Assembly (NCBI RefSeq): GCF_000495795.1
Contig: NZ_AWGD01000038.1
Span: 52,608 to 116,607, forward strand
Direction: 5' to 3'
DNA length: 64,000 nt
Source: Asticcacaulis sp. AC460
GTDB taxonomy: Bacteria; Pseudomonadota; Alphaproteobacteria; Caulobacterales; Caulobacteraceae
The notes below the pieces were generated by a model that was given only the letters and a program-made list of their open reading frames with translations, did no database searches and had not been told where the DNA came from. This document shows positions 23,448 through 33,129 of this stretch, piece by piece (within the stretch, counting starts at the first letter, position 1; the number at the start of each line of letters is the position of its first letter). The position numbers and the translations under genes are program-made.

Positions 23448-25886
23448 ATGGCCAGTGCGGATACCGAGGGGCGGGCAAACTTTCCAGCCAGTGGCGGCGT
23501 CATGGCCGCCAAGGTGCGCGAATTCGATTGGGCGAAGACCCCGCTGGGGCCGATCCGTCAATGGCCCGTGGCGTTGCGGGTCACGGTCGACCTGTTGTTG
23601 TCGTCGGCCTTTCCCAAATGCCTGTTCTGGGGCGAACACCTGATCGCCATCTTCAACGACGCCTATATTCCGCTGATCGGCAACAAGGCCGATTCGCTGG
23701 GGGAGCCGTATTATGTGACCTATGCCGAGGCATGGGATGATCTGAAACCGATCATCGATAAGGCCTGGGCGGGGGAGGCGACCTTTATCGAGGATCACCT
23801 GATCCCGCTGGACCGCTTCGGTCAGCTGGACGACGCGTGGTTCACCTTCTGCTATTCGCCGGTTCGTGATGATAACGGCCAGATCGGCGGGATCATGGAT
23901 ACCGTGGTCGAGACTACCGGCAAGATCCGGGCGCAACGTGAGCAGGCGGCCGAACGCCAGAGACTGGTGAGTTTGTTCGACCAGGCGCCGACCTTCATGG
24001 CGGTGCTGTCCGGGCCCGACCACGTTTTCGACTATGTCAACGGCCCGTATCTCTCGCTGATCAATGGCCGCGACGTGGTCGGCAAGCCGCTGCGCCAGGC
24101 GCTGCCGGAAGTGGTCGAGCAGGGCTTTGTCGCTATTCTGGATGAGGTCCGCAGTACGGGCAAGGCCTTCACGGCGTTCGGCGCCCCGGTCAATTTGCAG
24201 CAGGCCGACGGCAGCTACCAGGATCGCTTCCTCGATTTCGTCTACCAGCCGGTCACCGGCGTGGATGGCGAGGTCAGCCGCATCTTTGTCCAGGGCGCCG
24301 ACGTTACGGAACGCCACGCAGCCGAGCAAGCGTTACGCGAATTGAACGAGACCCTGGAAAGCCAGGTCCAGCGGCGCACAGCCCAGTTGAATCAGGTGTG
24401 GCGCAAGTCACGCGACGTCCAGGTGGTGACCGATCTGCAGGGGCGCTTCCTGTCGGTCAGTCCGGCCTGGCAGGCGATATTGGGGCGCGATCCGGCCGAG
24501 GCAATCGGCCGGTCGTTCTCCGACTATATGTGGCCCGAAGACCTGCCGGCGGCGCGCGAGCGGCTGGCCCAGGCCGCCACCTTGCCGGATCGCGTCGATA
24601 TCGAGACGCGCTTTGTCCATGTCGATGGTACGCCGCGCTGGTTGTCGTGGCGGTCGACCACCGAAGGCGACACCATCTATGGCTATGGCCGCGACATCAC
24701 CGCTGAAAAGCAGCAGGCCGAGGCGCTGCGCCAGACCGAGGACGCCCTGCGCCAGGCCCAGAAGATGGAGGCGGTCGGGCAACTGACCGGCGGGATTGCG
24801 CACGATTTCAACAACATGCTGGCGGTGATTACCGGGTCGCTGGACCTGCTGAACCGGCGGCTGGGCGATGCCGATCCGCGCGCCAAGCGCCAGGTCGACG
24901 CGGCGGCGGAAGCGGCGAGGCGGGCGGCGGCCCTGACCCAGCGGTTATTGGCGTTTTCGCGTCAGCAGCCCTTGCGGCCGCAATCGCTGAACGTCAATTC
25001 GCTGGTATCGGGCATGTCGGATCTGCTGCGTCACAGTGTCGGCAGTTCGATCCGGCTGGAGACGGTGCTGGCCGGCGGGTTGTGGAGTGTCCATGCCGAT
25101 CCAAACCAACTCGAGAACGTCATCCTGAACCTGGGTGTCAATGCCCGCGACGCCATGGCCGAGGGCGGGCGGCTGACCATCGAAACTCAGAACGCCCACC
25201 TGGATGAGCGTTATGTGGCGCGCCACATGGGCGTGCCGGCGGGGCAATACGTGTTGATCGCCATCAGCGACACCGGTGAGGGTATGGCGCCTGAGGTCGT
25301 GGCCAAGGCGTTCGATCCGTTCTTTACCACCAAGGCGGTCGGCAAGGGGACGGGCTTGGGGCTGAGCCAGGTCTACGGCTTCGTCAAGCAGTCGGGCGGT
25401 CATGTGAAGATCTATTCCGAGGTCGGCGAGGGGACGACGGTCAAGATCTACCTGCCGCGGTATATCGGGGTGGCTGAGGATGAGGTGGCGTCCGAGATGT
25501 CGGACCTGCCGCTGGGTGAGGAGCAGGAGGTGGTTCTGGTCGTCGATGATGAGCCGGCGGTGCGTCAGTTCAGTTGCGATGCCCTGATGGAGCTGGGCTA
25601 TCGGGTGTTGGAGGCCGACGGGGCGGTTCGGGCCTTGGCGCTGTTGGAGGCGCATCCGGAGGTCGCGTTGTTGTTCACCGATATCGTTATGCCGGAGGTG
25701 AACGGGCGTAAGCTGGCCGATATGGCGCGGGGGGTAAGGCCGGATCTGAAGGTGTTGTACACAACGGGCTATACGCGCAATGCCGTGGTGCATAATGGCG
25801 TGCTGGATCCCGGTGTGGAGCTGATCGGCAAGCCGTTCACCGTCGAGCAACTGGCCGCTAAGGTCAGGCATGTGCTGGATTCGTAA
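23448..25886 (+). CDS. Hybrid sensor histidine kinase with PAS domains and C-terminal receiver
   Basis: 812 residues, no membrane helix. An N-terminal PAS-like region (about 25-165, PLGPIRQWPVALR, typical of two-component kinases in soil bacteria) is followed by a second PAS (about 180-285), a coiled coil, a third PAS (about 320-420), the dimerisation domain GQLTGGIAHDFNNMLAVI (His about 452), the ATPase domain (NLGVNARDAMAEGG, GKGTGLGLSQVYGFV) and a receiver (VVDDEPAVRQFS, LLFTDIVMPEVNG with Asp about 745, GKPFTVEQL). The HDFNNML His box is the HWE-neighbour class frequent in Alphaproteobacteria. No response-regulator gene is adjacent. The divergent palindrome at 23252 may be shared. Confidence 0.88.
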   Translation: MASADTEGRANFPASGGVMAAKVREFDWAKTPLGPIRQWPVALRVTVDLLLSSAFPKCLFWGEHLIAIFNDAYIPLIGNKADSLGEPYYVTYAEAWDDLKPIIDKAWAGEATFIEDHLIPLDRFGQLDDAWFTFCYSPVRDDNGQIGGIMDTVVETTGKIRAQREQAAERQRLVSLFDQAPTFMAVLSGPDHVFDYVNGPYLSLINGRDVVGKPLRQALPEVVEQGFVAILDEVRSTGKAFTAFGAPVNLQQADGSYQDRFLDFVYQPVTGVDGEVSRIFVQGADVTERHAAEQALRELNETLESQVQRRTAQLNQVWRKSRDVQVVTDLQGRFLSVSPAWQAILGRDPAEAIGRSFSDYMWPEDLPAARERLAQAATLPDRVDIETRFVHVDGTPRWLSWRSTTEGDTIYGYGRDITAEKQQAEALRQTEDALRQAQKMEAVGQLTGGIAHDFNNMLAVITGSLDLLNRRLGDADPRAKRQVDAAAEAARRAAALTQRLLAFSRQQPLRPQSLNVNSLVSGMSDLLRHSVGSSIRLETVLAGGLWSVHADPNQLENVILNLGVNARDAMAEGGRLTIETQNAHLDERYVARHMGVPAGQYVLIAISDTGEGMAPEVVAKAFDPFFTTKAVGKGTGLGLSQVYGFVKQSGGHVKIYSEVGEGTTVKIYLPRYIGVAEDEVASEMSDLPLGEEQEVVLVVDDEPAVRQFSCDALMELGYRVLEADGAVRALALLEAHPEVALLFTDIVMPEVNGRKLADMARGVRPDLKVLYTTGYTRNAVVHNGVLDPGVELIGKPFTVEQLAAKVRHVLDS

Positions 25887-25902
25887 GCGCGGGCGGAAAG
25901 AG

Positions 25903-26101
25903 GACCCCTCCGCTTCGACGCGTTTCGCCCCATAGGGGGCTCACTTGCTCAGCACGCCACGGGGCGCCCCGCTCCCCATCAAGATGGGGAGGAGAAGTAA
26001 TTAGGACCGTGATTTTTCTTCCTTCTCCTCCCTACCGAAGGTGGGGAGGTGGCGAGCAAGTGAGCCCCCTATGGGGCGAAACGCGTCGAGACGGAGGGGT
26101 C
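25903..26101. repeat. Inverted pair of palindromic intergenic repeats
   Basis: Two copies of an approximately 80-nt unit face each other: 25903-25997 on the plus strand and 26022-26101 on the minus strand. Outer arms of about 48 bases are almost perfect inverted repeats (ACCCCTCCG..., CGACGCGTTTCGCCCC, ATAGGGGGCTCACTTGCTC). Inside each unit, CTCCCC/GGGGAG arms form a further hairpin. The right copy runs into the stop codon of the DUF559 gene. Further copies lie at 26499-26578 and 57889-58062, and a short variant at 53993-54041. Confidence 0.85.
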
Positions 26102-26456
26102 ACTTCGTGATCATGGACTCCGCCAGGGTTATGACTCCTAACGCGATCTCATCGGGCTCAGCCATGATCTCGAAGCCCGGGATGCGATGGACATGGTAGC
26201 CTTGAGACATCAGCCAGGCGTCACGGCGTTGATCGCGTTCCGGGATGTCGCCGGTGCCATGGACCTGGCCGTCAACCTCGATGATGAGTTTGGCCGCCGC
26301 GCAGTAGAAGTCCGCAATATACGGCCCGACCGGGTGTTGTTTTCGGAAGTGAAGGCGTTCTTGGGCTTTGATCCGGGACCAAAGGCGGACCTCTGGAGAT
26401 GTCATTTCCTGGCGCATCCGGCGGGCCTGGGCGTATTTGCGGAGCGGCTTTTTCAT
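26100..26456 (-). CDS. DUF559 endonuclease-like protein
   Basis: 118 residues. MTSPEVRLWSRIKAQERLHFRKQHPVGPYIADFYC followed by LIIEVDGQVH and RDAWLMSQGYHVHRIPGFEI is the DUF559 pattern, a Vsr/PD-(D/E)XK-like nuclease fold: Glu in the SPEVRLW helix, Asp in IADFYC and EVDGxxH as the active-site strand. Catalytic residues appear intact. Its role is unknown; it has been suggested to be DNA-processing. The gene is bounded by palindromic repeats on both sides, the downstream one touching its stop codon. Confidence 0.82.
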   Translation of the reverse strand: MKKPLRKYAQARRMRQEMTSPEVRLWSRIKAQERLHFRKQHPVGPYIADFYCAAAKLIIEVDGQVHGTGDIPERDQRRDAWLMSQGYHVHRIPGFEIMAEPDEIALGVITLAESMITK

Positions 26457-26498
26457 GGGGGGAGATTATTCGGTTGCAGGCAGTGGTCAATCCCCGGA

Positions 26499-26578
26499 AC
26501 CCCTCCGTCTCGACTTGCTTCGGCCCATAGGGGGGCCTCGCTCGCTCGCCACCTCCCCATTGTCATGGGGAGGAGAAG
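26499..26578 (+). repeat. Palindromic intergenic repeat, single copy
   Basis: Same unit as at 25903, plus orientation: ACCCCTCCGTCTCGAC, then CTTCGGCCCATAGGGGGG, CTCGCTCGCC and the CTCCCCAT/ATGGGGAG hairpin ending GGAGAAG. It lies between the start of the DUF559 gene and the M3 peptidase gene, so the DUF559 gene is enclosed by three copies. Confidence 0.8.
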
Positions 26579-26679
26579 ATAAGTAAATCTTCGTGCGTTC
26601 ACATGACAATTCGTTAATCTTGCCAGGTTCCGGCATCGGGCCTATGAAGTTTCAAACCGTACCATTTCAGGTGTTCTCC

Positions 26680-28689
26680 ATGACATTCGCCGCCAAGCTG
26701 ACCCTCGCTGCCGTGCTGCTGAGCGGGGCGTCCTCCGCCGTCCTTGCCGACACCCTCGAACAGGAAGCCCAAACCTTCCTGAAGCCGACCTTCGTCACCG
26801 AAACCTCGGCCGCCGCCATCGATGCCCGATGCGCCGCCACCATCGACTACGCCACCCGCGCCAGGACCGAACTGGAAAGCCATACCGGCCCGGCTTCGCT
26901 CGACAAAGACTTCCAGCTGTTCGATGCCCTCAGCCTGGTCCTGGGCGATGGCAGCAGCGAAATGTACCTCATTTCGCAGAGCTCGGCCTCGAAAGACATC
27001 CGCACGGCCGCCGAAGCCTGCGTGCCCAAGCTGTCGGACCTCGGCACCGCCGTCGGCCTGTCGCGCCCCATCTATGACCGCCTGTCCGGCATTCCGACCG
27101 CCGGGCTGGACAGCTCAACCACCTTTACGCTCAATAAGGTGCTGACCAACTACCGCCTGGCCGGGGTCGACAAGGACGACGCCACCCGCGGCAAGGTCAA
27201 GACGCTGCAGACCGAAATCACCGAGATCGGCTTGAAGTTCGCCGCCAATATCCGCGACGACAAGGGCGATATCGCCCTGAAGCCCGAAGAGCTGAAGGGC
27301 CTGCCGCAGGACTGGCTGGACGCCCATAAGCCCGGCGCCGACGGCTTGGTCCACCTGACCTATGATTACCCGGATGTGATCCCGGTGCTGGACTTCGCCG
27401 ATATCCGTGAAACCCGCAAGAAGGTCGCCATCGGCTTCCGCAACCGCGGCTATCCGGCCAACGAACCCGTTCTGAAGAGCCTGCTGGAAAAGCGCTACGA
27501 ACTGGCCCAGGTGCTGGGCTATCCGGACTATGCCACCCTGGTCACTGCCGACAAGATGATCGGCAATCCGCAGCGCGCCGCCAGCTTCCTGGATGACGTC
27601 AATGTCGCCGCCAAGCCCGGCGCCGAGGCCGATTACAACGAACTGCTGACCTTCGCCAGGACGGTCGATCCGACGATCGAGCGCCTGGAAGGCTATGACA
27701 ATTCCTACATGTCGAACAAGCTGCGCAAGGCGAAGTACGATGTCGACGCCCAGCAGGTGCGGCAGTACTTCACCCTGAACAAGACCCGCGACGGCATCTT
27801 CGTGCTGCTGAAGGACCTGTTCAAGGCCGACATCCGCAAGTGGGATACGCCGGTCTGGTCGCCGGAAGTCACGGCGTGGGAGCTGTATGACGGCGACAAG
27901 CTGGTCGGGCGTTTCTATCTCGACATGAGCCCGCGCGACGGCAAGTACAACCACGCTGCTCAGTTCACCGTCCGCACCGGGGTCGAGGGCGTCCAGGTGC
28001 CGATCGGGGCGCTGTTGTGCAACTTCCCGGCCGACGGTCCGATGGACCACGACGACGCCGTGACCTTCCTGCATGAGTTCGGCCACCTGATCCACCATCT
28101 CTATTCCGGCCATACGAAGTACGCCAACCAGTCGATGGGTAACCTTCAATGGGACTTCATCGAGGCTCCGTCGCAGTTGCTGGAGGAATGGACGTGGGAT
28201 TACAGCACGCTGAAGACCTTTGCGTCGAACCCGGCGGGTGAGGTTATTCCGCAAGCCCTGGTGGCCAAGATGACCGCCGGCCGCCACTTCGGTGAGCCGA
28301 CCATGTGGAAGGGCCAACTGGCCTATGCCGCGGTATCGCTGAACTATTACAACCGCAAGCCGGACTTCGACCTTTCAGCCAAGTACGACGAGCAGATGGC
28401 GCGCTATTCGCAGTTCCCGGCGGTTCCGGGCACGCACCCCTATGCCAGCTTCGGTCACCTGGATGGCTATTCGGCCATCTACTACACCTATGTCTGGTCG
28501 AAGGCGATCGCGCTGGACCTGTTCACCCAGTTCGAGACGGCGGGTATTCGCGACCAGGCGACGGCTTTGAAGTACCGCAAACTGGTGCTGGAGCCCGGCG
28601 GGTCGCAGGACGCCAATGTGCTGATCCAGAACTTCCTGGGCCGGCCGCTAAGCCTGGATGCGTTCAAGGAAGAACTGCAGGAGAAGTAG
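26680..28689 (+). CDS. M3-family metallopeptidase (oligopeptidase), exported
   Basis: 669 residues from the ATG at 26680, chosen because it gives a signal peptide (MTFAAKLTLAAVLLSGASSAVLAD) and has AGGTG upstream; in-frame starts at 26593 and 26644 are possible. FLHEFGHLIHHLYSG contains the zinc site HExxH, and the downstream Glu lies in DFIEAPSQLLEEW, as in thimet oligopeptidase and OpdA. Length is normal for the family. A periplasmic M3 enzyme would trim short peptides. No operon partner. Confidence 0.85.
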   Translation: MTFAAKLTLAAVLLSGASSAVLADTLEQEAQTFLKPTFVTETSAAAIDARCAATIDYATRARTELESHTGPASLDKDFQLFDALSLVLGDGSSEMYLISQSSASKDIRTAAEACVPKLSDLGTAVGLSRPIYDRLSGIPTAGLDSSTTFTLNKVLTNYRLAGVDKDDATRGKVKTLQTEITEIGLKFAANIRDDKGDIALKPEELKGLPQDWLDAHKPGADGLVHLTYDYPDVIPVLDFADIRETRKKVAIGFRNRGYPANEPVLKSLLEKRYELAQVLGYPDYATLVTADKMIGNPQRAASFLDDVNVAAKPGAEADYNELLTFARTVDPTIERLEGYDNSYMSNKLRKAKYDVDAQQVRQYFTLNKTRDGIFVLLKDLFKADIRKWDTPVWSPEVTAWELYDGDKLVGRFYLDMSPRDGKYNHAAQFTVRTGVEGVQVPIGALLCNFPADGPMDHDDAVTFLHEFGHLIHHLYSGHTKYANQSMGNLQWDFIEAPSQLLEEWTWDYSTLKTFASNPAGEVIPQALVAKMTAGRHFGEPTMWKGQLAYAAVSLNYYNRKPDFDLSAKYDEQMARYSQFPAVPGTHPYASFGHLDGYSAIYYTYVWSKAIALDLFTQFETAGIRDQATALKYRKLVLEPGGSQDANVLIQNFLGRPLSLDAFKEELQEK

Positions 28690-28709
28690 GTTTTTTGATT
28701 GAAGGTTTG

Positions 28710-28738
28710 GCCGTCCGGAGTGATCTGGACGGCTTTTT
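28710..28738 (+). terminator. Intrinsic terminator after the M3 peptidase
   Basis: GCCGTCC and GGACGGC pair around a 10-base loop and are followed by TTTTT, 21 bases after the stop codon. Confidence 0.85.
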
Positions 28739-28751
28739 CTTTAACCCAGCG

Positions 28752-29255
28752 TCAGTTGCCCGAAGGCTTATAGCGCAACTGGGTAAGGAAATACTGTTCC
28801 AGGGCCAGGTCGTCCTCGGCCTGTCGAAGCAGGGACGGATTCAACGGCTTGGTGCCGCAGACGTGGCCATGCATGTAGGTAAAGGCCGTATCGGGACCTT
28901 CGTCCAGCCACTGGAGCTTGTCTTCCGACTGCATTTTTTCGGCAAAGGGCTTGGTCTTGCCAACCTCAAAGGCCTGGATCGCGCCCAGCGCAAGGCGTGA
29001 CCTGGCGCAGTCGAACCAGTACATCGAACGTATCCGGGCAGCACCGCTTTTCTTGGCCTTGTCGCCGCGGCTGAAGGTGATCGTCCACACGGTCCTGAGG
29101 TCGTCACGGACCGGCGCGACCGAGTCCATCTCAAGCACCATCATCTCCGAAGCGTCGGGTTCGAGCAGGATGATAGTGTAATCCTTCGCCATAACCGGCG
29201 TCGCCAGCGCGCCCGCTATCACGGCAGTCACCAAAAGTCCGACAAGATATTTCAT
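28752..29255 (-). CDS. Exported protein of unknown function
   Basis: 167 residues from the ATG at 29255; the longer frame to 29429 is rejected because this start gives a signal peptide (MKYLVGLLVTAVIAGALATPVMA) with a purine-rich site upstream. The mature part (VRDDLRTVWTITFSRGD...IRSMYWFDCARSRLAL) recalls the surface-adhesin E-like pattern of small periplasmic proteins, where a W/DC pair follows a beta hairpin, but this is weak. It lies downstream of the KaiC/kinase operon with an 86-base gap and may or may not be co-transcribed. Confidence 0.6.
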   Translation of the reverse strand: MKYLVGLLVTAVIAGALATPVMAKDYTIILLEPDASEMMVLEMDSVAPVRDDLRTVWTITFSRGDKAKKSGAARIRSMYWFDCARSRLALGAIQAFEVGKTKPFAEKMQSEDKLQWLDEGPDTAFTYMHGHVCGTKPLNPSLLRQAEDDLALEQYFLTQLRYKPSGN

Positions 29256-29341
29256 GATGCCCCCTATCCTGCGGCAACGATCGCCGCAAACCGGCGTCCG
29301 GTCAAGCCGGATATGTCTTGCTGGGCCGTGGGATAAGGGGT

Positions 29342-30949
29342 TCAATCGATGAGGGCGACCAGTTTCTTTTCCAGGTCGGCGGGGACGAAGGGCTTGGAGA
29401 TATAGTCGTTCATCCCGGCTTCGATACACAGGTCACGCGTGCCGCCCAAAGCGTGCGCCGTCATGCCGATGATCGGTACCGGCGGCACACCCGTCGCATG
29501 TTCATGGTCGCGGATGGCCCGGGTCGCGGCATAGCCGTCCATCTCCGGCATCTGAACATCCATCAGCACGGCGCTGTAATGGCCCTTGCCGACCTTTTCG
29601 ACGGCGATGCGGCCGTTTTCTGCCACGTCGACCTGATAGCCGAACATGCCAAGCAAGGTTTCCGCTACCAGCACATTGGGCTCATAGTCCTCCACCAGCA
29701 GGATCGCCGGCTTGGCTTGAGTCTGCATCTTTTCATGCGTCTCGATGCCGCTTTCCGGGACGGAATCCGGCCGGTCGGCCAGGCGGAGCGGTAGAAACAG
29801 GCTGAAGCGTGAGCCCTTATCGAGCTCGCTTTCGACCGCAATCGTGCCCCCCATCAGTTCCGCCAGGGTCTTGCTGATCGCCAGGCCCAATCCCGTGCCG
29901 CCGAACTTGCGGCTGATGGTGTTGTCGGCCTGGGTGAACTTGGCGAAGATTCGGTCCAGTTTGTCCGGCGCAATGCCGACTCCCGTATCGGTTACCGAGA
30001 TGGTGATGTGGCAGTGCCGGCCTTGTGGCGACGACGTGACGATGATCGCCACTTCGCCGGTATCGGTGAACTTGATGGCATTGCTGCACAGGTTGGTCAC
30101 GACCTGGCGCAGGCGGGCGGGGTCACCGCAGAACCATCTGTCCTGGATATGGTCGAGGTCCAGCCGCAGCTCCAGGTCCTTTTCGCGCGCCTTGACCGCC
30201 ATCATGTCGGCAATGTCACGGATGATCTGATCGAGTTGGAACGGGATGTGCTCGATTTCGATGCCGCTGGCCTCGATCTTGGCGATGTCCAGCAGGTCGT
30301 TGATCAGCATCAGCAGGCTCTCGCTGCTGGCCCCCAGAGTGTCGATATATTTATGCTGCTGCGCGGTTAATGGGCTGCTGTGTTTGAGGATGGTCGACAG
30401 GCCCAGGATCGCGTTCATCGGCGTGCGGATTTCATGGCTCATATTGGCCAGAAACTCGCTTTTGGCTGTGTTGGCGGCATTGGCTTTTTCGACCGCGACT
30501 TCCAGGGCGCGGGTCTGGCGTTCGCGTTCGTCCAGATAGGCGCGCATGCGGTATTGGCGTTCGCGGTCGCGCAAGGCGGCGCGGATGGTCGAAAGGAAGT
30601 TGTTGAGCTGCACCGGACGTTTGATCAGCGTCATATGGCCGACCTCTTCCAGCTTTCGCCGTGTGCCCGTCGTGTCGGGGCCCGGCGAAGTGAGCATGAT
30701 GATCGGGATGTCCGACCATTCCGCCTGGGCGGACAGGGTGGCGTGAAGCGTGTCGTCACGGTCGCCAAGGACCGCTTCCTGGGTAATGATCAGGCAGGCG
30801 GCGCCGGTGCGGAATTCGGCGCACAGTTCAGCCAGGTCGCGGCAGGCATGCGAATGGATCGCTTCCTTGTCCAGCAGCGACGCTACCATGGCGGCGTCGC
30901 GTGAGGTGGGGGCCAGAACAAGGACCCGCTGTCCGCTGCTATTGGCCAT
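29342..30949 (-). CDS. Hybrid histidine kinase with degenerate N-terminal receiver, partner of KaiC-like ATPase
   Basis: 535 residues from the ATG at 30949, which overlaps the end of the upstream KaiC-like gene by 11 bases; the frame is open to 31102 but only inside that gene. Residues about 6-125 look like a receiver fold ([31 protein letters not shown]) in which the phosphoacceptor position reads LIITQEA, with no Asp. Then come [18 protein letters not shown] (His about 172), an ATPase domain ([30 protein letters not shown]) and a real receiver ([24 protein letters not shown] with Asp about 464, SKPFVPADL). Cytoplasmic. The overlap implies coupled translation and joint function with KaiC. 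Confidence 0.88.
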   Translation of the reverse strand: MANSSGQRVLVLAPTSRDAAMVASLLDKEAIHSHACRDLAELCAEFRTGAACLIITQEAVLGDRDDTLHATLSAQAEWSDIPIIMLTSPGPDTTGTRRKLEEVGHMTLIKRPVQLNNFLSTIRAALRDRERQYRMRAYLDERERQTRALEVAVEKANAANTAKSEFLANMSHEIRTPMNAILGLSTILKHSSPLTAQQHKYIDTLGASSESLLMLINDLLDIAKIEASGIEIEHIPFQLDQIIRDIADMMAVKAREKDLELRLDLDHIQDRWFCGDPARLRQVVTNLCSNAIKFTDTGEVAIIVTSSPQGRHCHITISVTDTGVGIAPDKLDRIFAKFTQADNTISRKFGGTGLGLAISKTLAELMGGTIAVESELDKGSRFSLFLPLRLADRPDSVPESGIETHEKMQTQAKPAILLVEDYEPNVLVAETLLGMFGYQVDVAENGRIAVEKVGKGHYSAVLMDVQMPEMDGYAATRAIRDHEHATGVPPVPIIGMTAHALGGTRDLCIEAGMNDYISKPFVPADLEKKLVALID

Positions 30950-32459
30950 TGAAGATATCGGAGCGTTGGGCCAGTTCATCTTCACTGCCGCTGAACACGG
31001 GCGTACCGGTGAGCACGCCCTGGAAGCGGACCAGGGGTTCACCGATGCCGATGCCTTTGTCGCTGAGCGAGAATTCGCGCAGCGAGCGTTCATGGCGGCC
31101 ATTGCGCTTTTTCAGCACCGAAATCAGTTGCCGGACCTGACCGCGGGCTTCGAAATAGCGGAACAGGATCACCGTATCGGCCAGGTAGCTGGTGTCGATG
31201 GCGGTGGTCATGGCCAGGCCCAGCAGGCCGTGTTGCGCCACAACCAGGAAGGTGACGACACCGCGATGCCCGAGATAGGTCAGCAGTTCGTGCAGTTGCG
31301 CCGTCAGAAAACGTTCCTCGGGCATAGCGTTCATATAGCCGTTCAGGCTGTCGATGATGACGATCCGCGCATCCTTACCGTCCTTGCGTTCGACACTGGC
31401 GCGGACCGAATGGGCGAATTCGCCGGGCGACAGTTCCGCCGGGTCGACCCCGCGGACTTCGATCAGGCCGCTGGCGACGTGGGCGCGCAGCGGCAGGCCC
31501 AGGCCGTCGGCGCGTTGGAACATGGTCTCTATGCGTTCGTCGAAGGCAAAGATGACGCTGGCTTCGCCGCGGTTGGCGGCTTCGACGGCGTACTGGATCG
31601 AGAGGGTCGATTTTCCGACGCCGGCCGGCCCCAGCATCAGGACGGAAGTCCCCGATTCGATGCCACCACCGACCAGGGCATCCATTTGCGGCACGCCGCT
31701 TTTCAGCACATGGACCTCGCGTGGGGCGTTGTGTTCGCCGGCAATGATGCGCGGAAACACTGCCAGGCCGCCGCGGACAATGTTGAAGTCGTGATAGCCG
31801 CCACGGTAGCGTTGTCCGCGCAGCTTGGTGATCTTCAGCCGCCGGCGTTCGGCGCCGTATTCGGGAGACAACTGGTCCAGGCTTATGACGCCGTGAGCGA
31901 TGCTTTCCAGTTGGAGGTCTTCCTCGCCGGCGGCGGTCTTGTCGTCAAGGAAGAAGACGGTGCAGTCGCGGCCGGCGAAGAACTGTTTAAGCGACAAGAC
32001 TTGTCGGCGAAAGCGCAGGGCGTTCTGCGCCAGCAGCTTGATCTCGGACAGGGAGTCGATGATGACCCGCTTGGGCTGGATGCGGTCGACAGCTTCCAGG
32101 ATTTCACGCGTGGTGACGTTGAGCTCGACCTCTGACGGTTGAAACATGACGTATTGGTTGTCGGGGTCGAGGTCCTTGTCCTGGGCGATCAGTTCGTAGA
32201 TTTCGATGCCGTCGATGGACATGCCGTGCGACGCGGCAACGGCCGTCAGCTCATTGCGGGTTTCCGACAGGGTGACATAGAGGACCTTTTCGCCCTGGGC
32301 CACGCCTTCGATCAGGAATTGCAGCGACAGGGTGGTCTTGCCGGAGCCGGGCGTCCCATGGAGCAGATAAACCCGTCCTGGCGGCAGGCCGCCGCCCAGA
32401 ATGTCGTCGAATTCGGGAATACCGGTTTTGATGAGTTGCGCTCCGACGTGTGCATGCAT
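30939..32459 (-). CDS. KaiC-like RecA-superfamily ATPase with two KaiC domains
   Basis: 506 residues. Domain 1: [21 protein letters not shown] (Walker A about 35-42), [12 protein letters not shown], and [13 protein letters not shown] as Walker B. Domain 2: [21 protein letters not shown] (about 277-284), FAFDERIE, and [12 protein letters not shown]. This is the double-domain layout of the cyanobacterial clock protein, but kaiA and kaiB are absent and the domains are diverged, as in stand-alone KaiC proteins of Proteobacteria that act in stress signalling. The hybrid kinase directly downstream is the likely partner. The ATG at 32459 starts [18 protein letters not shown]. Confidence 0.9.
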   Translation of the reverse strand: MHAHVGAQLIKTGIPEFDDILGGGLPPGRVYLLHGTPGSGKTTLSLQFLIEGVAQGEKVLYVTLSETRNELTAVAASHGMSIDGIEIYELIAQDKDLDPDNQYVMFQPSEVELNVTTREILEAVDRIQPKRVIIDSLSEIKLLAQNALRFRRQVLSLKQFFAGRDCTVFFLDDKTAAGEEDLQLESIAHGVISLDQLSPEYGAERRRLKITKLRGQRYRGGYHDFNIVRGGLAVFPRIIAGEHNAPREVHVLKSGVPQMDALVGGGIESGTSVLMLGPAGVGKSTLSIQYAVEAANRGEASVIFAFDERIETMFQRADGLGLPLRAHVASGLIEVRGVDPAELSPGEFAHSVRASVERKDGKDARIVIIDSLNGYMNAMPEERFLTAQLHELLTYLGHRGVVTFLVVAQHGLLGLAMTTAIDTSYLADTVILFRYFEARGQVRQLISVLKKRNGRHERSLREFSLSDKGIGIGEPLVRFQGVLTGTPVFSGSEDELAQRSDIFNGQ

Positions 32460-32600
32460 GGACAGGGCCTGGAAGAAGGACAGAACAAGGCCCGGTGCTA
32501 CCCTGCCTATGTTACCCTACAACCGCAGTTACAGTTTGGGAGAGACGATTCGCGCAGCGAATTTGTCAAAAAATCATAAGCGTTACGCGAAGCGGACTTG

Positions 32601-32834
32601 TTACGCGAACCGGACCTGGGCCGAGCCGCCGCCGCAGAAGATCTGTTGCATGGCGTCGCGGACGCATTCATGGGCTTCGGTACGCGAACGGAAGATGCCC
32701 CAGAAGCCGGAGTCGCGGAAGACTTCCCACGATGCGCCGCGGGCGGCGATGTGGAAACGGACGGGGACGTTTTCGTAGACCAGGCCGGGTTCGGCGTGGG
32801 TGGGCCAGATGGCGTCCCAGGTGGTAGATGGCAT
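32601..32834 (-). CDS. Small hypothetical protein (DUF2188-like pattern)
   Basis: 77 residues. VRFHIAARGASWEVFRDSGFWGIFRSRTEAHECVRDAM has the W-x-V / F-x-S-x-x-E-A alternation of DUF2188-like small proteins, which are short alpha/beta folds of unknown function, but the match is loose. AAAGGA lies 10 bases before the ATG. It lies downstream of the cold-shock gene, past that gene's terminator. Confidence 0.5.
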   Translation of the reverse strand: MPSTTWDAIWPTHAEPGLVYENVPVRFHIAARGASWEVFRDSGFWGIFRSRTEAHECVRDAMQQIFCGGGSAQVRFA

Positions 32835-32872
32835 TTTTATATATCCTTTTTGGGGTGTAGCACCCGATAGAA

Positions 32873-32902
32873 AAGGCCCGGCGTCGTAAAACGCCGGGCC
32901 CT
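32873..32902 (-). terminator. Intrinsic terminator after the cold-shock gene
   Basis: AAGGCCCGGCGT and ACGCCGGGCCCTT flank a 6-base loop; on the minus strand it is followed by a T-run (CTTTTCTATCG). It lies 24 bases after the csp stop. Confidence 0.85.
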
Positions 32903-32925
32903 TGGAAATCTCTGAGTCGCCTAAC

Positions 32926-33129
32926 TTACAGAGTCTTCAGGTCGACGGCCGAAGCCTTGCCGCGATCTTGAGCAACCTGATACTCGATCTTTTGACCTTC
33001 GTTCAGGCTGCGCAGGCCGGCGCGCTCAACAGCGCTGATGTGGACGAATACGTCGCCGCCGCCCGCTTCAGGCTCGATAAAGCCGAAGCCCTTGGTGGGG
33101 TTAAACCATTTTACGGTGCCGTTGGCCAT
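32926..33129 (-). CDS. cspA: CspA-family cold-shock protein
   Basis: 67 residues from the ATG at 33129 with a strong AAAGGAGG site. [18 protein letters not shown] and [16 protein letters not shown] carry the RNP1 and RNP2 single-strand nucleic-acid-binding motifs. A single domain as in CspA. It binds RNA and prevents secondary structure in the cold or in stationary phase. It has a long AT-rich leader region upstream. Confidence 0.93.
   Translation of the reverse strand: MANGTVKWFNPTKGFGFIEPEAGGGDVFVHISAVERAGLRSLNEGQKIEYQVAQDRGKASAVDLKTL

Noticed and set aside
25880..26110. Insertion sequence suggested by the 48-bp inverted repeats
   Set aside because: The arms enclose only about 100 bases with no transposase, and the unit recurs in single and opposite-facing forms, so it is a dispersed palindromic repeat.
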